In this document: in pieces, positions 55,084 to 64,000 of the stretch
Position numbering within the stretch: the first letter of the stretch is position 1
Layout: each line of letters begins with the position of its first letter
Origin: Gordonia zhaorongruii
GTDB taxonomy: Bacteria > Actinomycetota > Actinomycetes > Mycobacteriales > Mycobacteriaceae
Reading direction: 5' to 3'
NCBI RefSeq assembly: GCF_007559005.1
Contig: NZ_CP041763.1
Span: 1,396,463-1,460,462, forward strand
DNA length: 64,000 bases
Position numbers and translations under genes: made by a program
The notes under the pieces: model-generated
Told to the model about the DNA's origin: nothing
Databases searched by the model: none
The model's input: the letters and a program-made list of their open reading frames with translations, nothing else

Positions 55084-55839
55084 ATGAGCGGCCACTCCAA
55101 ATGGGCCACCACCAAGCACAAGAAGGCGGTCATCGATGCCAAGCGCGGCAAGATGTTCGCCAAGCTGATCAAGAACATCGAGGTGGCCGCCCGCACGGGT
55201 GGTGGTGATCCGGCCGGTAACCCGACGCTGTACGACGCGATCCAGAAGGCGAAGAAGTCGTCGGTCCCCAACGACAACATCGAACGCGCGCGCAAGCGCG
55301 GCGGCGGTGAGGAGGGCGGCGGCGCCGACTGGCAGACGATCATGTACGAGGGATATGCCCCGAACGGCGTCGCGGTCCTGATCGAGTGCGTCACCGACAA
55401 CCGCAACCGCGCAGCGGGCGAGGTGCGTACCGCGATGACCCGCAACGGCGGCAATATGGCCGACCCGGGATCGGTGGCGTATCTCTTCACCCGCAAGGGC
55501 GTCGTCACCCTCGAGAAGGGCGATCAGTCCGAGGACGACGTCCTGATGGCCGTGCTGGAGGCGGGCGCCGAGGAGATCGTCGACCTGGGAGAGAATTTCG
55601 AGGTCGTCAGCGAACCCGGTGACATGGTCGCGGTCCGCACGGCATTGCAGGAAGCCGGAATGGATTACGAGTCGGCGGACGCCAGCTTCCGCGCGTCGGT
55701 CGAGATTCCGGTCGACGCCGAGGGCGCCCGCAAGGTGTTCAAGCTGATCGACGCCCTCGAGGATTCCGACGATGTGCAGAACGTCTACAGCAATGTCGAC
55801 ATCAGTGACGAGGTCCTCGCCGAGCTCGAAGACGACTGA
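55084..55839 (+). CDS. YebC/PmpR family translation or DNA-binding regulator
   Basis: A 251-residue member of the YebC family. The start [25 protein letters not shown] is diagnostic. [29 protein letters not shown] marks the second domain. Family members help ribosomes at polyproline or act as regulators; which applies here is not known. AAGGAA precedes the ATG. It lies between pdxT and ruvC, as does Rv2603c in mycobacteria. Confidence 0.93.
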   Translation: MSGHSKWATTKHKKAVIDAKRGKMFAKLIKNIEVAARTGGGDPAGNPTLYDAIQKAKKSSVPNDNIERARKRGGGEEGGGADWQTIMYEGYAPNGVAVLIECVTDNRNRAAGEVRTAMTRNGGNMADPGSVAYLFTRKGVVTLEKGDQSEDDVLMAVLEAGAEEIVDLGENFEVVSEPGDMVAVRTALQEAGMDYESADASFRASVEIPVDAEGARKVFKLIDALEDSDDVQNVYSNVDISDEVLAELEDD

Positions 55840-55862
55840 TACGATATCGAACAAATGTTCGC
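55840..55862 (+). promoter_or_regulatory. LexA (SOS) box overlapping the ruvC -10
   Basis: TCGAAC-AAAT-GTTCGC (55847-55862) matches the mycobacterial/Gram-positive SOS consensus TCGAAC-N4-GTTCGA at 11 of 12 positions. TACGAT (55840-55845) is a likely -10 right beside it. Confidence 0.85.
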
Positions 55863-55904
55863 CGCCGTGGGGTGGTGTCATCGTCGTCGAGAGGTCGTGT
55901 CGCA

Positions 55905-56501
55905 GTGCGTGTCATGGGTGTTGACCCGGGCCTGACCCGGTGCGGTGTCGCACTTGTCGAGTCGGGGAGCGGTCGCACCGTGACGGCACTCGACGTCGAC
56001 GTGGTTCGAACGCCTGCCGACATGGACCTGGCGGAGCGATTGCTGGCGATCCACGACGCGGCGCAGCACTGGCTCGACACGCATAATCCCGATGTGGTCG
56101 CGGTGGAACGGGTGTTCGCCCAGCGTCAGGTGAGTACTGCGATGGGCACCGCGCAGGCGGCGGGCGTGATCGCGGTCGCCGCGGCACAGCGGGGAGTCCC
56201 GGTGCGGTTCCATACTCCGTCCGAGGTCAAGGCGGCGGTGACTGGGTCCGGGCGGGCCGATAAGGCACAGGTCACGGCGATGGTGACGCGGATCCTCGGG
56301 TTGCAGAAGCCGCCGAAACCGGCCGATGCCGCCGACGCCCTTGCTCTGGCCATCTGTCACTGCTGGCGCGGACCGGTCAATGAGCGCATGGAGGCGGCCG
56401 CGAAGCAGGCCAAGCTCGCCCAGGACCGGCACCGTGCCCGGCTGAAGGCCGCCGAGAACGAGACCCGCACACAGGCCGCGGGCCGAGAGGTGGTCCGGTG
56501 A
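55905..56501 (+). CDS. ruvC: Crossover junction endodeoxyribonuclease RuvC
   Basis: A 198-residue Holliday junction resolvase. The catalytic acids are visible: [12 protein letters not shown] (Asp), [12 protein letters not shown] (Glu), and [12 protein letters not shown] (two Asp). GTG 55905 gives the normal VRVMGVDPG start. A LexA box sits 43 nt upstream, so DNA damage induction of ruvCAB is expected. The stop overlaps ruvA by GTGA. Confidence 0.95.
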   Translation: MRVMGVDPGLTRCGVALVESGSGRTVTALDVDVVRTPADMDLAERLLAIHDAAQHWLDTHNPDVVAVERVFAQRQVSTAMGTAQAAGVIAVAAAQRGVPVRFHTPSEVKAAVTGSGRADKAQVTAMVTRILGLQKPPKPADAADALALAICHCWRGPVNERMEAAAKQAKLAQDRHRARLKAAENETRTQAAGREVVR

Positions 56502-57091
56502 TCGCATCCGTATCGGGAGAGGTCGTCGACATCGCACTGGATCACTGCGTGGTCGAGTGCGCCGGAGTCGGGTATCGCGTGCTGGCCACGCCGCCCACTC
56601 TCGGATCTCTGACACGCGGTGGACGTACCCGTCTCCTGACGTCGATGATCGTTCGTGAGGACTCGATGACCCTGTACGGGTTCACCGATCCCGAGGCGCG
56701 CGACCTGTTCGGCCTGCTGCAGACGGTGACCGGCGTGGGACCGCGGCTGGCCATGGCGACGCTCGCGGTACTCGAACCGGAGAGTCTGCGCAGGGCACTC
56801 GCCGGATCGGACGCCAAAGCCCTCACGGCGGTACCGGGTATCGGTAAGCGGGTGGCCGAGCGTCTGGTCGTGGAACTGCGCGACAAGGTGGACGCGACCG
56901 CCGCCGGGACCGTCCCCAGCGGTGCACCCGTCGGTGGAGTCGGGGCCGAGGTCGTCGAGGCGCTCACCGGACTCGGGTTCACCGAAGCCGCCGCCGATAA
57001 GGCGGTCACTGCGGTCCTCGAGCGGTTGCCGGACGCTGATTCGGCGACGCTGTTGCGCACCGCGCTCGCCGGACTCGGGCCGCGGCGATGA
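56498..57091 (+). CDS. ruvA: Holliday junction DNA helicase subunit RuvA
   Basis: A 197-residue protein with an N-terminal OB fold ([21 protein letters not shown]), two helix-hairpin-helix motifs ([20 protein letters not shown] and [23 protein letters not shown]), and a C-terminal RuvB-binding domain ([20 protein letters not shown]). It targets RuvB to junctions. Overlaps both neighbours by 4 nt. Confidence 0.95.
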   Translation: MIASVSGEVVDIALDHCVVECAGVGYRVLATPPTLGSLTRGGRTRLLTSMIVREDSMTLYGFTDPEARDLFGLLQTVTGVGPRLAMATLAVLEPESLRRALAGSDAKALTAVPGIGKRVAERLVVELRDKVDATAAGTVPSGAPVGGVGAEVVEALTGLGFTEAAADKAVTAVLERLPDADSATLLRTALAGLGPRR

Positions 57092-58149
57092 CGGACGCCT
57101 CCGATGATTATCTGACCGCGAACGCGGTGCCCGCGGATCGTGAGCTCGATGCGAGCCTGCGTCCGGGGAGTCTCGGTGACTTCATCGGTCAGCCGAAGGT
57201 CCGGGAGCAGCTCGAACTGGTGCTCCACGCGGCCCGGGCCCGGGGGCGCACACCTGATCACATTCTGCTCTCCGGCCCGCCCGGTCTCGGCAAGACCTCG
57301 CTGGCGATGATCATCGCGGGCGAGATGGGGGCGGCGCTGCGCGTCACCTCGGGCCCGGCGCTCGAACGCGCAGGCGATCTCGCGGCGATGCTGTCGAATC
57401 TCGTCGAGGGGGATGTGCTGTTCATCGACGAGATCCACCGCATCGCCCGGCCGGCGGAGGAGATGCTGTACCTGGCGATGGAGGACTTCCGCGTGGACGT
57501 GGTGGTCGGCAAGGGGCCGGGCGCCACGTCGATCCCGCTCGAAGTAGCGCCGTTCACATTGGTCGGCGCCACCACCCGGTCCGGCGCGCTCACCGGGCCG
57601 CTGCGCGACCGCTTCGGGTTCACCGCGCACATGGAGTTCTACGAGCCGGGCGAGTTGGTGCACGTCTTGCAGCGCTCGGCCAAGATCCTGGACATCGACA
57701 TCGCGCCGGAGGCGGCCGAGGAGGTGGCGGGTCGCTCGCGTGGCACCCCGCGTATCGCGAACCGGCTTCTGCGGCGAGTGCGCGACTACGCCGAGGTGCG
57801 GGGTGACGGACGGGTGGACGTACAGGAGGCGCAAGCGGCGCTCGCCGTGTACGACGTGGACGAGCTCGGGCTGGACCGACTCGACCGCGCAGTCCTGGGA
57901 GCGCTCGTCCGCGGATTCGGCGGGGGACCGGTCGGTGTGTCGACCCTCGCCGTGGCCGTCGGCGAGGAGGCTGCGACCGTCGAGGAGGTGTGCGAGCCGT
58001 TCCTGGTGCGGGCGGGCATGATCGCCCGCACGCCGCGTGGCCGGATCGCCACGGCGTCGGCGTGGCAGCATCTGGGATTGCAGCCGCCTGCCGACGCCAT
58101 CACACAGGTACACGGCGTGCGGACGCGGGACGACACCCTTTTCGACTGA
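57088..58149 (+). CDS. ruvB: Holliday junction branch migration ATPase RuvB
   Basis: A 353-residue AAA+ motor. Walker A GPPGLGKT is at residues 63-70. Walker B is LFIDEIHRI. Sensor 1 is [18 protein letters not shown] with the arginine finger. The C-terminal winged helix contains [16 protein letters not shown]. It completes the coupled ruvC-ruvA-ruvB unit under the SOS box. Confidence 0.96.
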   Translation: MTDASDDYLTANAVPADRELDASLRPGSLGDFIGQPKVREQLELVLHAARARGRTPDHILLSGPPGLGKTSLAMIIAGEMGAALRVTSGPALERAGDLAAMLSNLVEGDVLFIDEIHRIARPAEEMLYLAMEDFRVDVVVGKGPGATSIPLEVAPFTLVGATTRSGALTGPLRDRFGFTAHMEFYEPGELVHVLQRSAKILDIDIAPEAAEEVAGRSRGTPRIANRLLRRVRDYAEVRGDGRVDVQEAQAALAVYDVDELGLDRLDRAVLGALVRGFGGGPVGVSTLAVAVGEEAATVEEVCEPFLVRAGMIARTPRGRIATASAWQHLGLQPPADAITQVHGVRTRDDTLFD

Positions 58150-58244
58150 GATCTCCGATATTCACGGTGAGCATCGTGACACTTTCGTGACTCGCGGGTA
58201 CCTCCGGATACGTGCCGAGGCACTCGCCTGGCACACTGGAGCGC

Positions 58245-58610
58245 ATGAATTCGTCATCCCTGATCATCCCGCTGATGCTGGCGGCGATGGCCGTCTTCAT
58301 GTTCCTGAGTATCCGGAACCAGAAGAAGCGTGCCAACGCCGCAGCGCAAATGCAGCAGTCGGTTGTGAGCGGTTCGCGTGTGCAGCTGCACTCCGGGCTC
58401 TTCGGAACCGTCGTCGACGCATCGGACGACGAGGTCGTCACCATCGAGGTGGCGCCCGGTGTGGTCACCGAGTGGAACCGTCTCGCGATCCGCGAGACCA
58501 TCTCGGCCGATGCGAGCAGCGATTCGGCTGAGGAGGTCCCCGACAGTCCGGCGGCGCTGGATGATCGTGCGGACGGCGGCGACGCCGACGAGAAGCCTGA
58601 AGAGAAGTAG
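58245..58610 (+). CDS. yajC: Preprotein translocase subunit YajC
   Basis: A 121-residue protein with one N-terminal transmembrane helix (LIIPLMLAAMAVFMFLSI) and the YajC core SRVQLHSGLFGTVVDASDDEVVTIEVAPGVVTEWNRLAI. It associates with SecDF. The C-terminal tail is acidic. GGAG lies just ahead of the ATG. It is 11 nt before secD. Confidence 0.92.
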   Translation: MNSSSLIIPLMLAAMAVFMFLSIRNQKKRANAAAQMQQSVVSGSRVQLHSGLFGTVVDASDDEVVTIEVAPGVVTEWNRLAIRETISADASSDSAEEVPDSPAALDDRADGGDADEKPEEK

Positions 58611-58621
58611 GCCCACCGAAC

Positions 58622-60301
58622 GTGAGCAGTAACAATCCCCTCACCGCGCGTCGCGAAGCGCAGCGGACCTCGTCCCCGTGGACGCCGCTCCTGGGCTTCA
58701 TCGCCGTTCTGGTCGCGATCTTCGCCCTGGTGTTCGCCACCGGCGATCACAAGGCGGAGCCGAAGCTCGGGATCGACCTGCAGGGCGGCACACGCGTCGT
58801 GCTGACCGCGCGCACGGACAATGGCCAGGCGCCCCAGAAGGCCCAACTCGATCAGGCGCGGCAGATCATCGAGCAGCGAGTGAACGGGCTCGGTGTCGGC
58901 GGCTCCGAAGTGGTGGTGAACGGCAATACGCTGGTCATCACGGTTCCGGGTGACGACGGCAAGCAGGCTCGATCGCTGGGACAGACCGCGCGCCTGTACA
59001 TCCGCCCGGTGGCCGACAGCGCACCTGCGACGCCGCAGAAGCCGGATCCGAACGAGAAGAAGATCGTCGACATGACGCCGGAGGAGCAGGCGAAGGCGAT
59101 CGAGGCGGAACGGGAGCGACGTCAGGCCCCGGCGGACGCCGACCAGGCGACGCTGGCCAAGCTGCGTCAGCAGATGGGCACGCTCAACTGCGCTCCGGGT
59201 GCCAACGATCCGCTCGTCGGGCACGACAAGCCGGACCAGTACCTGGTGACCTGCGGTGAGAAGGACGGGCAGGCGTATCTGCTCGAGCCCATGATCATCA
59301 AGGGCACCGACGTCAAGGAGGCCAAGGCCCAGCAGAACCAGGCCGGGCAGTGGGTCGTCGCCGTCGATTACGAGGGCGATGGCCAGAAGACCTGGGCCGA
59401 GTACACCGGTAAGAACGTCGGCAAGGTCACGGCAACCGTCCTGGACTCGCGCGTAGTCAGTGCCGCGACGATCAACTCGGCGATCATCGGGACCACCGAG
59501 ATCAGCGGTGATTTCACGCAGAGTGATGCGACCGAGTTGGCGAATGCCCTCCAGTACGGCTCGCTGCCGTTGTCGTTCACGATGTCGGACGCCCAGACGG
59601 TGTCCGCGACACTCGGTCTGTCGTCCCTGAAGGCGGGCTTGATCGCGGGTGCGGTCGGTCTGCTGGCGGTGCTGATCTACGCGCTCGCGTACTACCGGAT
59701 GCTCGGCTTCCTCACCTTCCTGTCGCTCATCCTGGCGTCGGCGATGGTGTACGGCGTGATCGTCCTGCTCGGCCGATGGATCGGGTTCACCCTCGACCTG
59801 TCGGGCATCGCCGGTCTGGTGATCGGCATCGGCATGACCGCCGACTCGTTCGTCGTCTACTTCGAGCGAATAAAGGACGAGATGCGCGAAGGCAGATCGT
59901 TCCGCTCTGCGGTCAATCGTGGCTGGCAGAGCGCGCGTCGCACGGTCTGGACCGGTAACGCGGTCAGCTTCCTGGCCGCGGTGATCATCTACGTGCTGGC
60001 GGTCGGTCAGGTGAAGGGCTTCGCCTTCACCCTCGGTCTGACCACCATCATCGACGTGATGATCGTCTTCCTCGTCACGCATCCGATGGTCGTGCTGGCG
60101 AGTCGTACCGAGTTCATGTCCCGACCGAACATCAACGGCCTCGGGGCCGTGTCCGAGGTGGCGCGCAGACGACGCCTGGCCGCGAGGAAGAAGGGCCGGG
60201 AGGCCGACCGGGCCACCGACGCTGAGCCGGGACGGTCCGGCAGGGACACGACCGGCACCGACACGACTGGGACCGACACCACTGGGGAGGACTCGCTGTG
60301 A
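58622..60301 (+). CDS. secD: Protein translocase subunit SecD
   Basis: A 559-residue RND-type membrane protein that uses the proton gradient to help export through SecYEG. The D1 motif GIDLQGGTRVVL, the periplasmic P1 domain (including a Gln/Ala-rich insertion) and the membrane block with LVIGIGMTADSFVVYFERIKDEMREG are typical. The cytoplasmic C terminus ends in TDTTG repeats from 15-bp tandem units. GTG 58622 starts right after yajC. The stop overlaps secF by GTGA. Confidence 0.93.
   Translation: MSSNNPLTARREAQRTSSPWTPLLGFIAVLVAIFALVFATGDHKAEPKLGIDLQGGTRVVLTARTDNGQAPQKAQLDQARQIIEQRVNGLGVGGSEVVVNGNTLVITVPGDDGKQARSLGQTARLYIRPVADSAPATPQKPDPNEKKIVDMTPEEQAKAIEAERERRQAPADADQATLAKLRQQMGTLNCAPGANDPLVGHDKPDQYLVTCGEKDGQAYLLEPMIIKGTDVKEAKAQQNQAGQWVVAVDYEGDGQKTWAEYTGKNVGKVTATVLDSRVVSAATINSAIIGTTEISGDFTQSDATELANALQYGSLPLSFTMSDAQTVSATLGLSSLKAGLIAGAVGLLAVLIYALAYYRMLGFLTFLSLILASAMVYGVIVLLGRWIGFTLDLSGIAGLVIGIGMTADSFVVYFERIKDEMREGRSFRSAVNRGWQSARRTVWTGNAVSFLAAVIIYVLAVGQVKGFAFTLGLTTIIDVMIVFLVTHPMVVLASRTEFMSRPNINGLGAVSEVARRRRLAARKKGREADRATDAEPGRSGRDTTGTDTTGTDTTGEDSL
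60245..60289 (+). repeat. 15-bp tandem repeat, three units, in the secD tail
   Basis: GACACGACCGGCACC-type units at 60245-60259, 60260-60274 and 60275-60289 encode DTTGT-like pentapeptides at the SecD C terminus. Confidence 0.8.
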
Positions 60302-61341
60302 CCCGAGAGCGGCCGACGGCCACCTGGGAGGACGCAGACTACGTCCCCGAGAAGAACCAATCGTTCCTGCAGCGCCTGTACACGGGTACCGGTGCGTTCA
60401 ACATCGTCGGCCAGCGGAAGGGGTGGTACATCGCGTCCGCCGTGATAATGCTGGTCTGTGTGCTGGCGATGGTGTTCCGGGGCTTCACACCCGGCATCGA
60501 CTTCGAAGGCGGCACGCAGGTCTCGCTGCCCGCGACGGAAGGCGTTACCACCTCGTCGGTGAGCGAGGTGTTCACCGACACCTTCGGCAAGGAGCCCGAG
60601 GCGGTTCAGGTCGCCGGTTCCGGGTCGTCGGCGACCATCCAGCTGCGGACCGAGACGATGACCCCAGCGGAGGCAGGCAACCTGTCACACGCGCTCGGCG
60701 ACAGGTTCGCGCCGCAATTGAAGGTCGCGGACGTCAGTAGTTCGGACGTGAGCTCCACCTGGGGTGCCGAGATCACCCGCAAGATGGTGATCGCGTTGAT
60801 CGTCTTCCTGGTAGCGGTGTTCATCTACATCGCCATCAGATTCGACCGGGAGATGTCGGCTGCGGCCCTCGTCTCCATGCTCTTCGACGTGGTCGCCACG
60901 GCCGGTGTGTACTCGCTCGTCGGATTCGAGGTCACGCCGGCGACGGTGATCGGCCTGCTCACCATCCTCGGCTTCTCGGTGTACGACACGGTGGTGGTGT
61001 TCGACAAGGTCGAGGAGAACACCAGATCCGTGCTCGCGACGTCCAGACGCACGTACGGCGAGCAGGCGAACCTCGCGATCAACCAGACCCTGATGCGGTC
61101 CATCAACACCACCGTCATCTCGGTGCTGCCGATCATCGCGCTGATGGTGATCGCGGTGTGGATGCTCGGCGTCGGAACGCTGAAGGATCTGGCGCTCATC
61201 CAGCTGGTCGGTGTGGTGGTCGGCACCTACTCGTCGGTCTTCCTGGCCACTCCGCTGCTGGTCACGTTCAAGGAATGGCGTGCCGACATCAAACGCCACA
61301 CCGCGAAGGTGCTGGCCCGACGGGAACGGGCCGCCGCATGA
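60298..61341 (+). CDS. secF: Protein translocase subunit SecF
   Basis: A 347-residue partner of SecD. FTPGIDFEGGTQVSL is the D1-like motif. Six helices include FLVAVFIYIAIRFDREMSAAALVSMLFDVVATAGVYSLVGFEVTPATVIGLLTILGFSVYDTVVVFDKVEENTR, with the proton-relay Asp/Arg region. It overlaps secD and the lipoprotein gene by 4 nt on each side. Confidence 0.93.
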   Translation: MTRERPTATWEDADYVPEKNQSFLQRLYTGTGAFNIVGQRKGWYIASAVIMLVCVLAMVFRGFTPGIDFEGGTQVSLPATEGVTTSSVSEVFTDTFGKEPEAVQVAGSGSSATIQLRTETMTPAEAGNLSHALGDRFAPQLKVADVSSSDVSSTWGAEITRKMVIALIVFLVAVFIYIAIRFDREMSAAALVSMLFDVVATAGVYSLVGFEVTPATVIGLLTILGFSVYDTVVVFDKVEENTRSVLATSRRTYGEQANLAINQTLMRSINTTVISVLPIIALMVIAVWMLGVGTLKDLALIQLVGVVVGTYSSVFLATPLLVTFKEWRADIKRHTAKVLARRERAAA

Positions 61342-63035
61342 TCGGCCCGCGGCTGCGCCGGGTCGCAGCACTCGCCGCTACCCTCGCGGCCGCGGGCACT
61401 GTCATGGTCGCGTGCGGAGGCGAGGAAGAGGAGCACTCGAGCATCGATTACCTCACCGATGCCCGGGTGGCGTCCTACAACGCGAACACCCCGGACGGCT
61501 ACGCGAACGGGTCGTTGATGGCGTTGACCCGGGTCCTGCCGGGATTCTCTTTCATCGGTCCGGACGGTCAGATCGTCGCCGATCGCGACATCGGTTCGGC
61601 GACACTGCAGGAGGACTCTCCGCAGACCGTGGAGTACGCGTTCAATCCGGCCGCGGTCTACTCGGACGGTCACAAGATGACGTGCGATGACCTGCTGCTC
61701 GCGGCCACCGCACTCGGCGGGGAGCACCGTCAGTTCGACGCGGCGAGCAACGCGGGCTACCAGGACATCAAGACGGTGGACTGCGCCCCCGGCTCCCGGA
61801 CGGCGACCGTCACGTTCGAGCGGGGCAAGACCTACGAGAACTGGCGCGGATTGTTCGGTGCGGGAACGCTCCTCCCGGCGCACGTGGTGGGACGTCTCGC
61901 GGGCGTCTCGAACGTCGGTAACGCGATCCGCACGAACGATCGTGCCGCGATCGCGAAGATCGCTAAGGCGTGGAACACGGGTTTCGCGATGAAGCCCGGC
62001 GAGGCGATCGATCCCAAGGTGTTCGTCTCCGCGGGTCCGTACCGGATACGGGACTTCACCGCCGAGAAGGGGCTGCGGCTGGTCTCCAACGACAAGTGGT
62101 GGGGCCAGGAGCCGACGCTCGGTGATGCGACGATCTGGACGCGAGGAACCGACGGCGACACGGCGCTGAAGGACGGCGTGGTCGACGTCGTGGACTCGGA
62201 CGACCTCGCGGCCGCCGACAAGGTGGCCGGACGTGAGTCGCCGGCCCCCGGTGCCGACCGCGGGGCGGCGCGCGATCCGGCATCGCTGTCGGTCACCAGC
62301 CTGGTGTTCTCCCGCAAGGGTGCGGTGTCCGATCTCAAGGTCCGACAGGCGCTCGCCTCCTGCATGCCGCGCAACGAGCTGGCACGAGCACACGGAGCGA
62401 ACGGCGTGGTGTGGAGCATGCGCAGCGTCGCCCCCGCCGACTCACTCGGACCATCGTTGAACGTGCAGTACGGACGCCGGTATCCGCGATCGGATCTGGG
62501 CCGTGCGCGCAACCTGCTGGAAGACCGTGAGAACACCGACCGCAAGCCGATGGTCCGGATCGGCTACCCGGCAGGATCCGAGGCCGACGCCGCAGTCGTC
62601 AAGACCATCGCGGACACCTGCGCGCGCGCTGGGGTCTCGGTGCGCGATGTGTCGACGCCGGACTTCTCCGTCACCTCGCTCGGCAAGAAGGCCGACGCGG
62701 TGCTCATGGCGGGGGACACGTTCGCGGCCGCGGGCACGGCGAGTGGATTCCCGTCCGCCTACTCGCTGTCCGCAGGCGATCCTCTCAACCTGTCGGACTT
62801 CCCGAACCGGTCGGTGCGTGAAGCGATCGCCGACCTCGCGTCCTCGTCCCGGGACAGCGGCAGACTGCCGTTGCTGCGGACCATCGACACGGCGGCATGG
62901 GACGAGTTGCCGACGATCCCGTTGTACGGCACGGTCCGCGGCCGGGAGGCTTCCGGCGCAGTCACTCATGCCGTTCCGGGACTCGGCCGGTCGGGTACCG
63001 GATGGAACATGGACCGATGGGGCGGCACCGCGTGA
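61338..63035 (+). CDS. ABC transporter substrate-binding lipoprotein (SBP family 5, Rv2585c-like)
   Basis: A 565-residue exported lipoprotein. The signal peptide ends with lipobox VMVAC. The binding-protein fold shows ALTRVLPGFSFIGPDGQIVAD, VEYAFNPAAVYSDGHKMTCDDLLLAA, VFVSAGPYRIRDF and a C-terminal region with DELPTIPLYGTV, as in peptide-binding SBP_bac_5 proteins. No permease genes follow. The mycobacterial counterpart lies in the same place between secF and apt. Ligand unknown. Coupled by ATGA to secF and GTGA to apt. Confidence 0.87.
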   Translation: MIGPRLRRVAALAATLAAAGTVMVACGGEEEEHSSIDYLTDARVASYNANTPDGYANGSLMALTRVLPGFSFIGPDGQIVADRDIGSATLQEDSPQTVEYAFNPAAVYSDGHKMTCDDLLLAATALGGEHRQFDAASNAGYQDIKTVDCAPGSRTATVTFERGKTYENWRGLFGAGTLLPAHVVGRLAGVSNVGNAIRTNDRAAIAKIAKAWNTGFAMKPGEAIDPKVFVSAGPYRIRDFTAEKGLRLVSNDKWWGQEPTLGDATIWTRGTDGDTALKDGVVDVVDSDDLAAADKVAGRESPAPGADRGAARDPASLSVTSLVFSRKGAVSDLKVRQALASCMPRNELARAHGANGVVWSMRSVAPADSLGPSLNVQYGRRYPRSDLGRARNLLEDRENTDRKPMVRIGYPAGSEADAAVVKTIADTCARAGVSVRDVSTPDFSVTSLGKKADAVLMAGDTFAAAGTASGFPSAYSLSAGDPLNLSDFPNRSVREAIADLASSSRDSGRLPLLRTIDTAAWDELPTIPLYGTVRGREASGAVTHAVPGLGRSGTGWNMDRWGGTA

Positions 63036-63598
63036 TAGCGCAGGCGGACGTTCCGCGGATCGAGCGTGCGCGTGCGGCGATCGAACGTCATGCGCGCCTG
63101 GTGCCGGACTTCCCTGAGCCGGGCATCGCGTTCAAGGATCTGACGCCGGTACTGGCCGCCGCGGACGGGTTGAACGCGGTCACCGATGCGCTCGCCGAGT
63201 GCTGCGAGGGCGCGGATCTCATCGCCGGAATCGACGCTCGCGGATTCCTGCTGGGTGGTGCGATCGCGCATCAGCTGGGCGTCGGAGTTGTCGCAGTGCG
63301 CAAGGGAGGGAAGCTCCCGCCCCCGGTCATCGGCGTCGACTACGCGCTCGAGTACGGTACCGCCCGGCTCGAGATCCCCTCGCAGGGAATCGATTTCGTC
63401 GGCAAGCGGGTCGCCGTCGTCGACGACGTACTCGCGACGGGTGGCACCATCGGCGCCACCCTGGCGCTGCTGTCGCAAGTGGGTGCGACGGTCTCCGATG
63501 TGGCGGTCGTGATGGAGCTGGATGGATTCCCCGGCCGAGAGGCGATAGCGAAGGCGGCCGGCGGTGCGGTACGTGTGCACAATCTGTGCCTCGGCTGA
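63032..63598 (+). CDS. apt: Adenine phosphoribosyltransferase
   Basis: A 188-residue purine salvage enzyme converting adenine and PRPP to AMP. The PRPP loop is VAVVDDVLATGGTIGATL. IAGIDARGFLLGGAIA and VRKGGKLPPPVIGVDYALEYG are the other family signatures. GTG 63032 overlaps the lipoprotein gene. A -10 for relA begins 2 nt after its stop. Confidence 0.93.
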   Translation: MIAQADVPRIERARAAIERHARLVPDFPEPGIAFKDLTPVLAAADGLNAVTDALAECCEGADLIAGIDARGFLLGGAIAHQLGVGVVAVRKGGKLPPPVIGVDYALEYGTARLEIPSQGIDFVGKRVAVVDDVLATGGTIGATLALLSQVGATVSDVAVVMELDGFPGREAIAKAAGGAVRVHNLCLG

Positions 63599-63599
63599 C

Positions 63600-63605
63600 T
63601 AGACT
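63600..63605 (+). promoter_or_regulatory. Leaderless-type -10 element of relA
   Basis: TAGACT ends 6 nt before ATG 63612. A -35 would lie inside apt. Confidence 0.5.
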
Positions 63606-63611
63606 CGCACC

Positions 63612-64000
63612 ATGAGCGACCCCGATGCCGCACGACGTAGCGTGGACGCCGTCGCAGCGCCACTGAGTTCCCGGCGTGTGCGAGCCCGACTGGCCCGCCG
63701 GATGACGGCCGCTCCGAAGGGGAGTGTGGCCCCGGTTCTGGAACCGCTGGTCACCCTGCACCGCGATGTGTTCCCCAAGGCGGAAGTCGGTGTCCTGCAG
63801 CAGGCGTACGACGTCGCCGATGAACGGCATGCGGGGCAGTTCCGCAAGTCCGGTGATCCGTACATCACCCATCCGCTTGCGGTTGCAACCATTCTGGCCG
63901 ATCTGGGCATGGATACGACGACTCTCATCGCCGCACTCCTGCACGACACGGTCGAGGACACCGGATATACGCTCGACGAGCTCGAGAAGGACTTCGGGGC
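63612..64000 (+). CDS. relA: Bifunctional (p)ppGpp synthetase/hydrolase RelA, N-terminal part
   Basis: The first 129 codons are present; the gene continues beyond the window. After a basic, Ala-rich start, the HD hydrolase domain begins: [27 protein letters not shown], then [20 protein letters not shown] with the HDxxED metal motif intact, so hydrolase activity is expected. The synthetase and TGS/ACT domains are outside. It follows apt as in mycobacteria (Rv2584c-Rv2583c). Confidence 0.93.
   Translation, partial: MSDPDAARRSVDAVAAPLSSRRVRARLARRMTAAPKGSVAPVLEPLVTLHRDVFPKAEVGVLQQAYDVADERHAGQFRKSGDPYITHPLAVATILADLGMDTTTLIAALLHDTVEDTGYTLDELEKDFG

Noticed and set aside
54046..55881. 611-codon minus-strand open frame over pdxT and yebC
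   Set aside because: Covers two well-identified genes on the other strand; no motif of its own.

Overview
The window is a high-GC actinobacterial chromosome segment, dense in GTG and ATG starts, packed with 1-8 nt gene overlaps, and carrying many leaderless-type promoters. Gene content and order match the core chromosome of mycolic-acid bacteria. The run sigB-ideR, sigA-ppgK-suhB-cei-DUF4193-DUF3093-dut-DUF3710, ceoC-ceoB, dxs-rnd, hemE-hemY-hemQ, msrB-aftC, thrS-HIT-pgsA-patA-pimA, pdxS-tesB-pdxT-yebC, ruvCAB and yajC-secDF-apt-relA parallels the order remembered for Mycobacterium tuberculosis from about Rv2711 down to Rv2583c. A Gordonia- or Williamsia-like organism is the best guess. No phage, transposon or CRISPR array was seen.

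Layout. 1-6.4 kb: the tail of a DUF4192 gene, the iron regulator ideR, a translationally coupled deacetylase/acetyltransferase pair (acuC and a Pat-like fusion), and sigB with an ECF-type promoter. 6.4-12.7 kb: a TetR/AFG1-ATPase divergent pair sharing one palindrome, map, DUF3099, DUF3039, a YihY membrane protein and a DEAH helicase. 12.7-22.3 kb: sigA, polyphosphate glucokinase, suhB, the envelope gene cei, small conserved actinobacterial genes, dut and the two TrkA-type potassium subunits. 22.3-32.8 kb: an APC permease, an RNA uracil methyltransferase, dxs, RNase D and the coproporphyrin-type heme genes hemE-hemY-hemQ. 32.8-39.5 kb: msrB, aftC, a lipoprotein hydrolase homologue, a RibD-C reductase, zapE, a GNAT enzyme and a DUF4261 gene.

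39.5-41 kb holds two copies of a tRNA-Val/Cys/Gly array with a decayed stretch between them, plus a separate tRNA-Val(CAC). 41-48.3 kb is an envelope glycolipid block: a GT87 mannosyltransferase, then thrS coupled to HIT phosphorylase, PI-phosphate synthase, PIM acyltransferase and PimA. 48.4-55 kb carries the vitamin B6 genes pdxS and pdxT, separated by what looks like an inserted signalling cassette (PP2C phosphatase, FHA-HTH protein, LuxR-type regulator) and an acyl-CoA oxidase-like gene. 55-64 kb is yebC, SOS-boxed ruvCAB, yajC-secD-secF, a peptide-binding-type lipoprotein, apt and the start of relA.

The most unusual points are the PP2C-FHA-LuxR cassette with its palindromic promoter, the TetR/AFG1 shared operator, the duplicated tRNA array flanking a decayed sequence, the acuC-pat coupled pair, and a perfect consensus promoter with a long structured leader in front of the small zinc-ribbon gene DUF4193. 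Everything was read by eye. Homology calls rest on recognised motifs and synteny; no database search was run.
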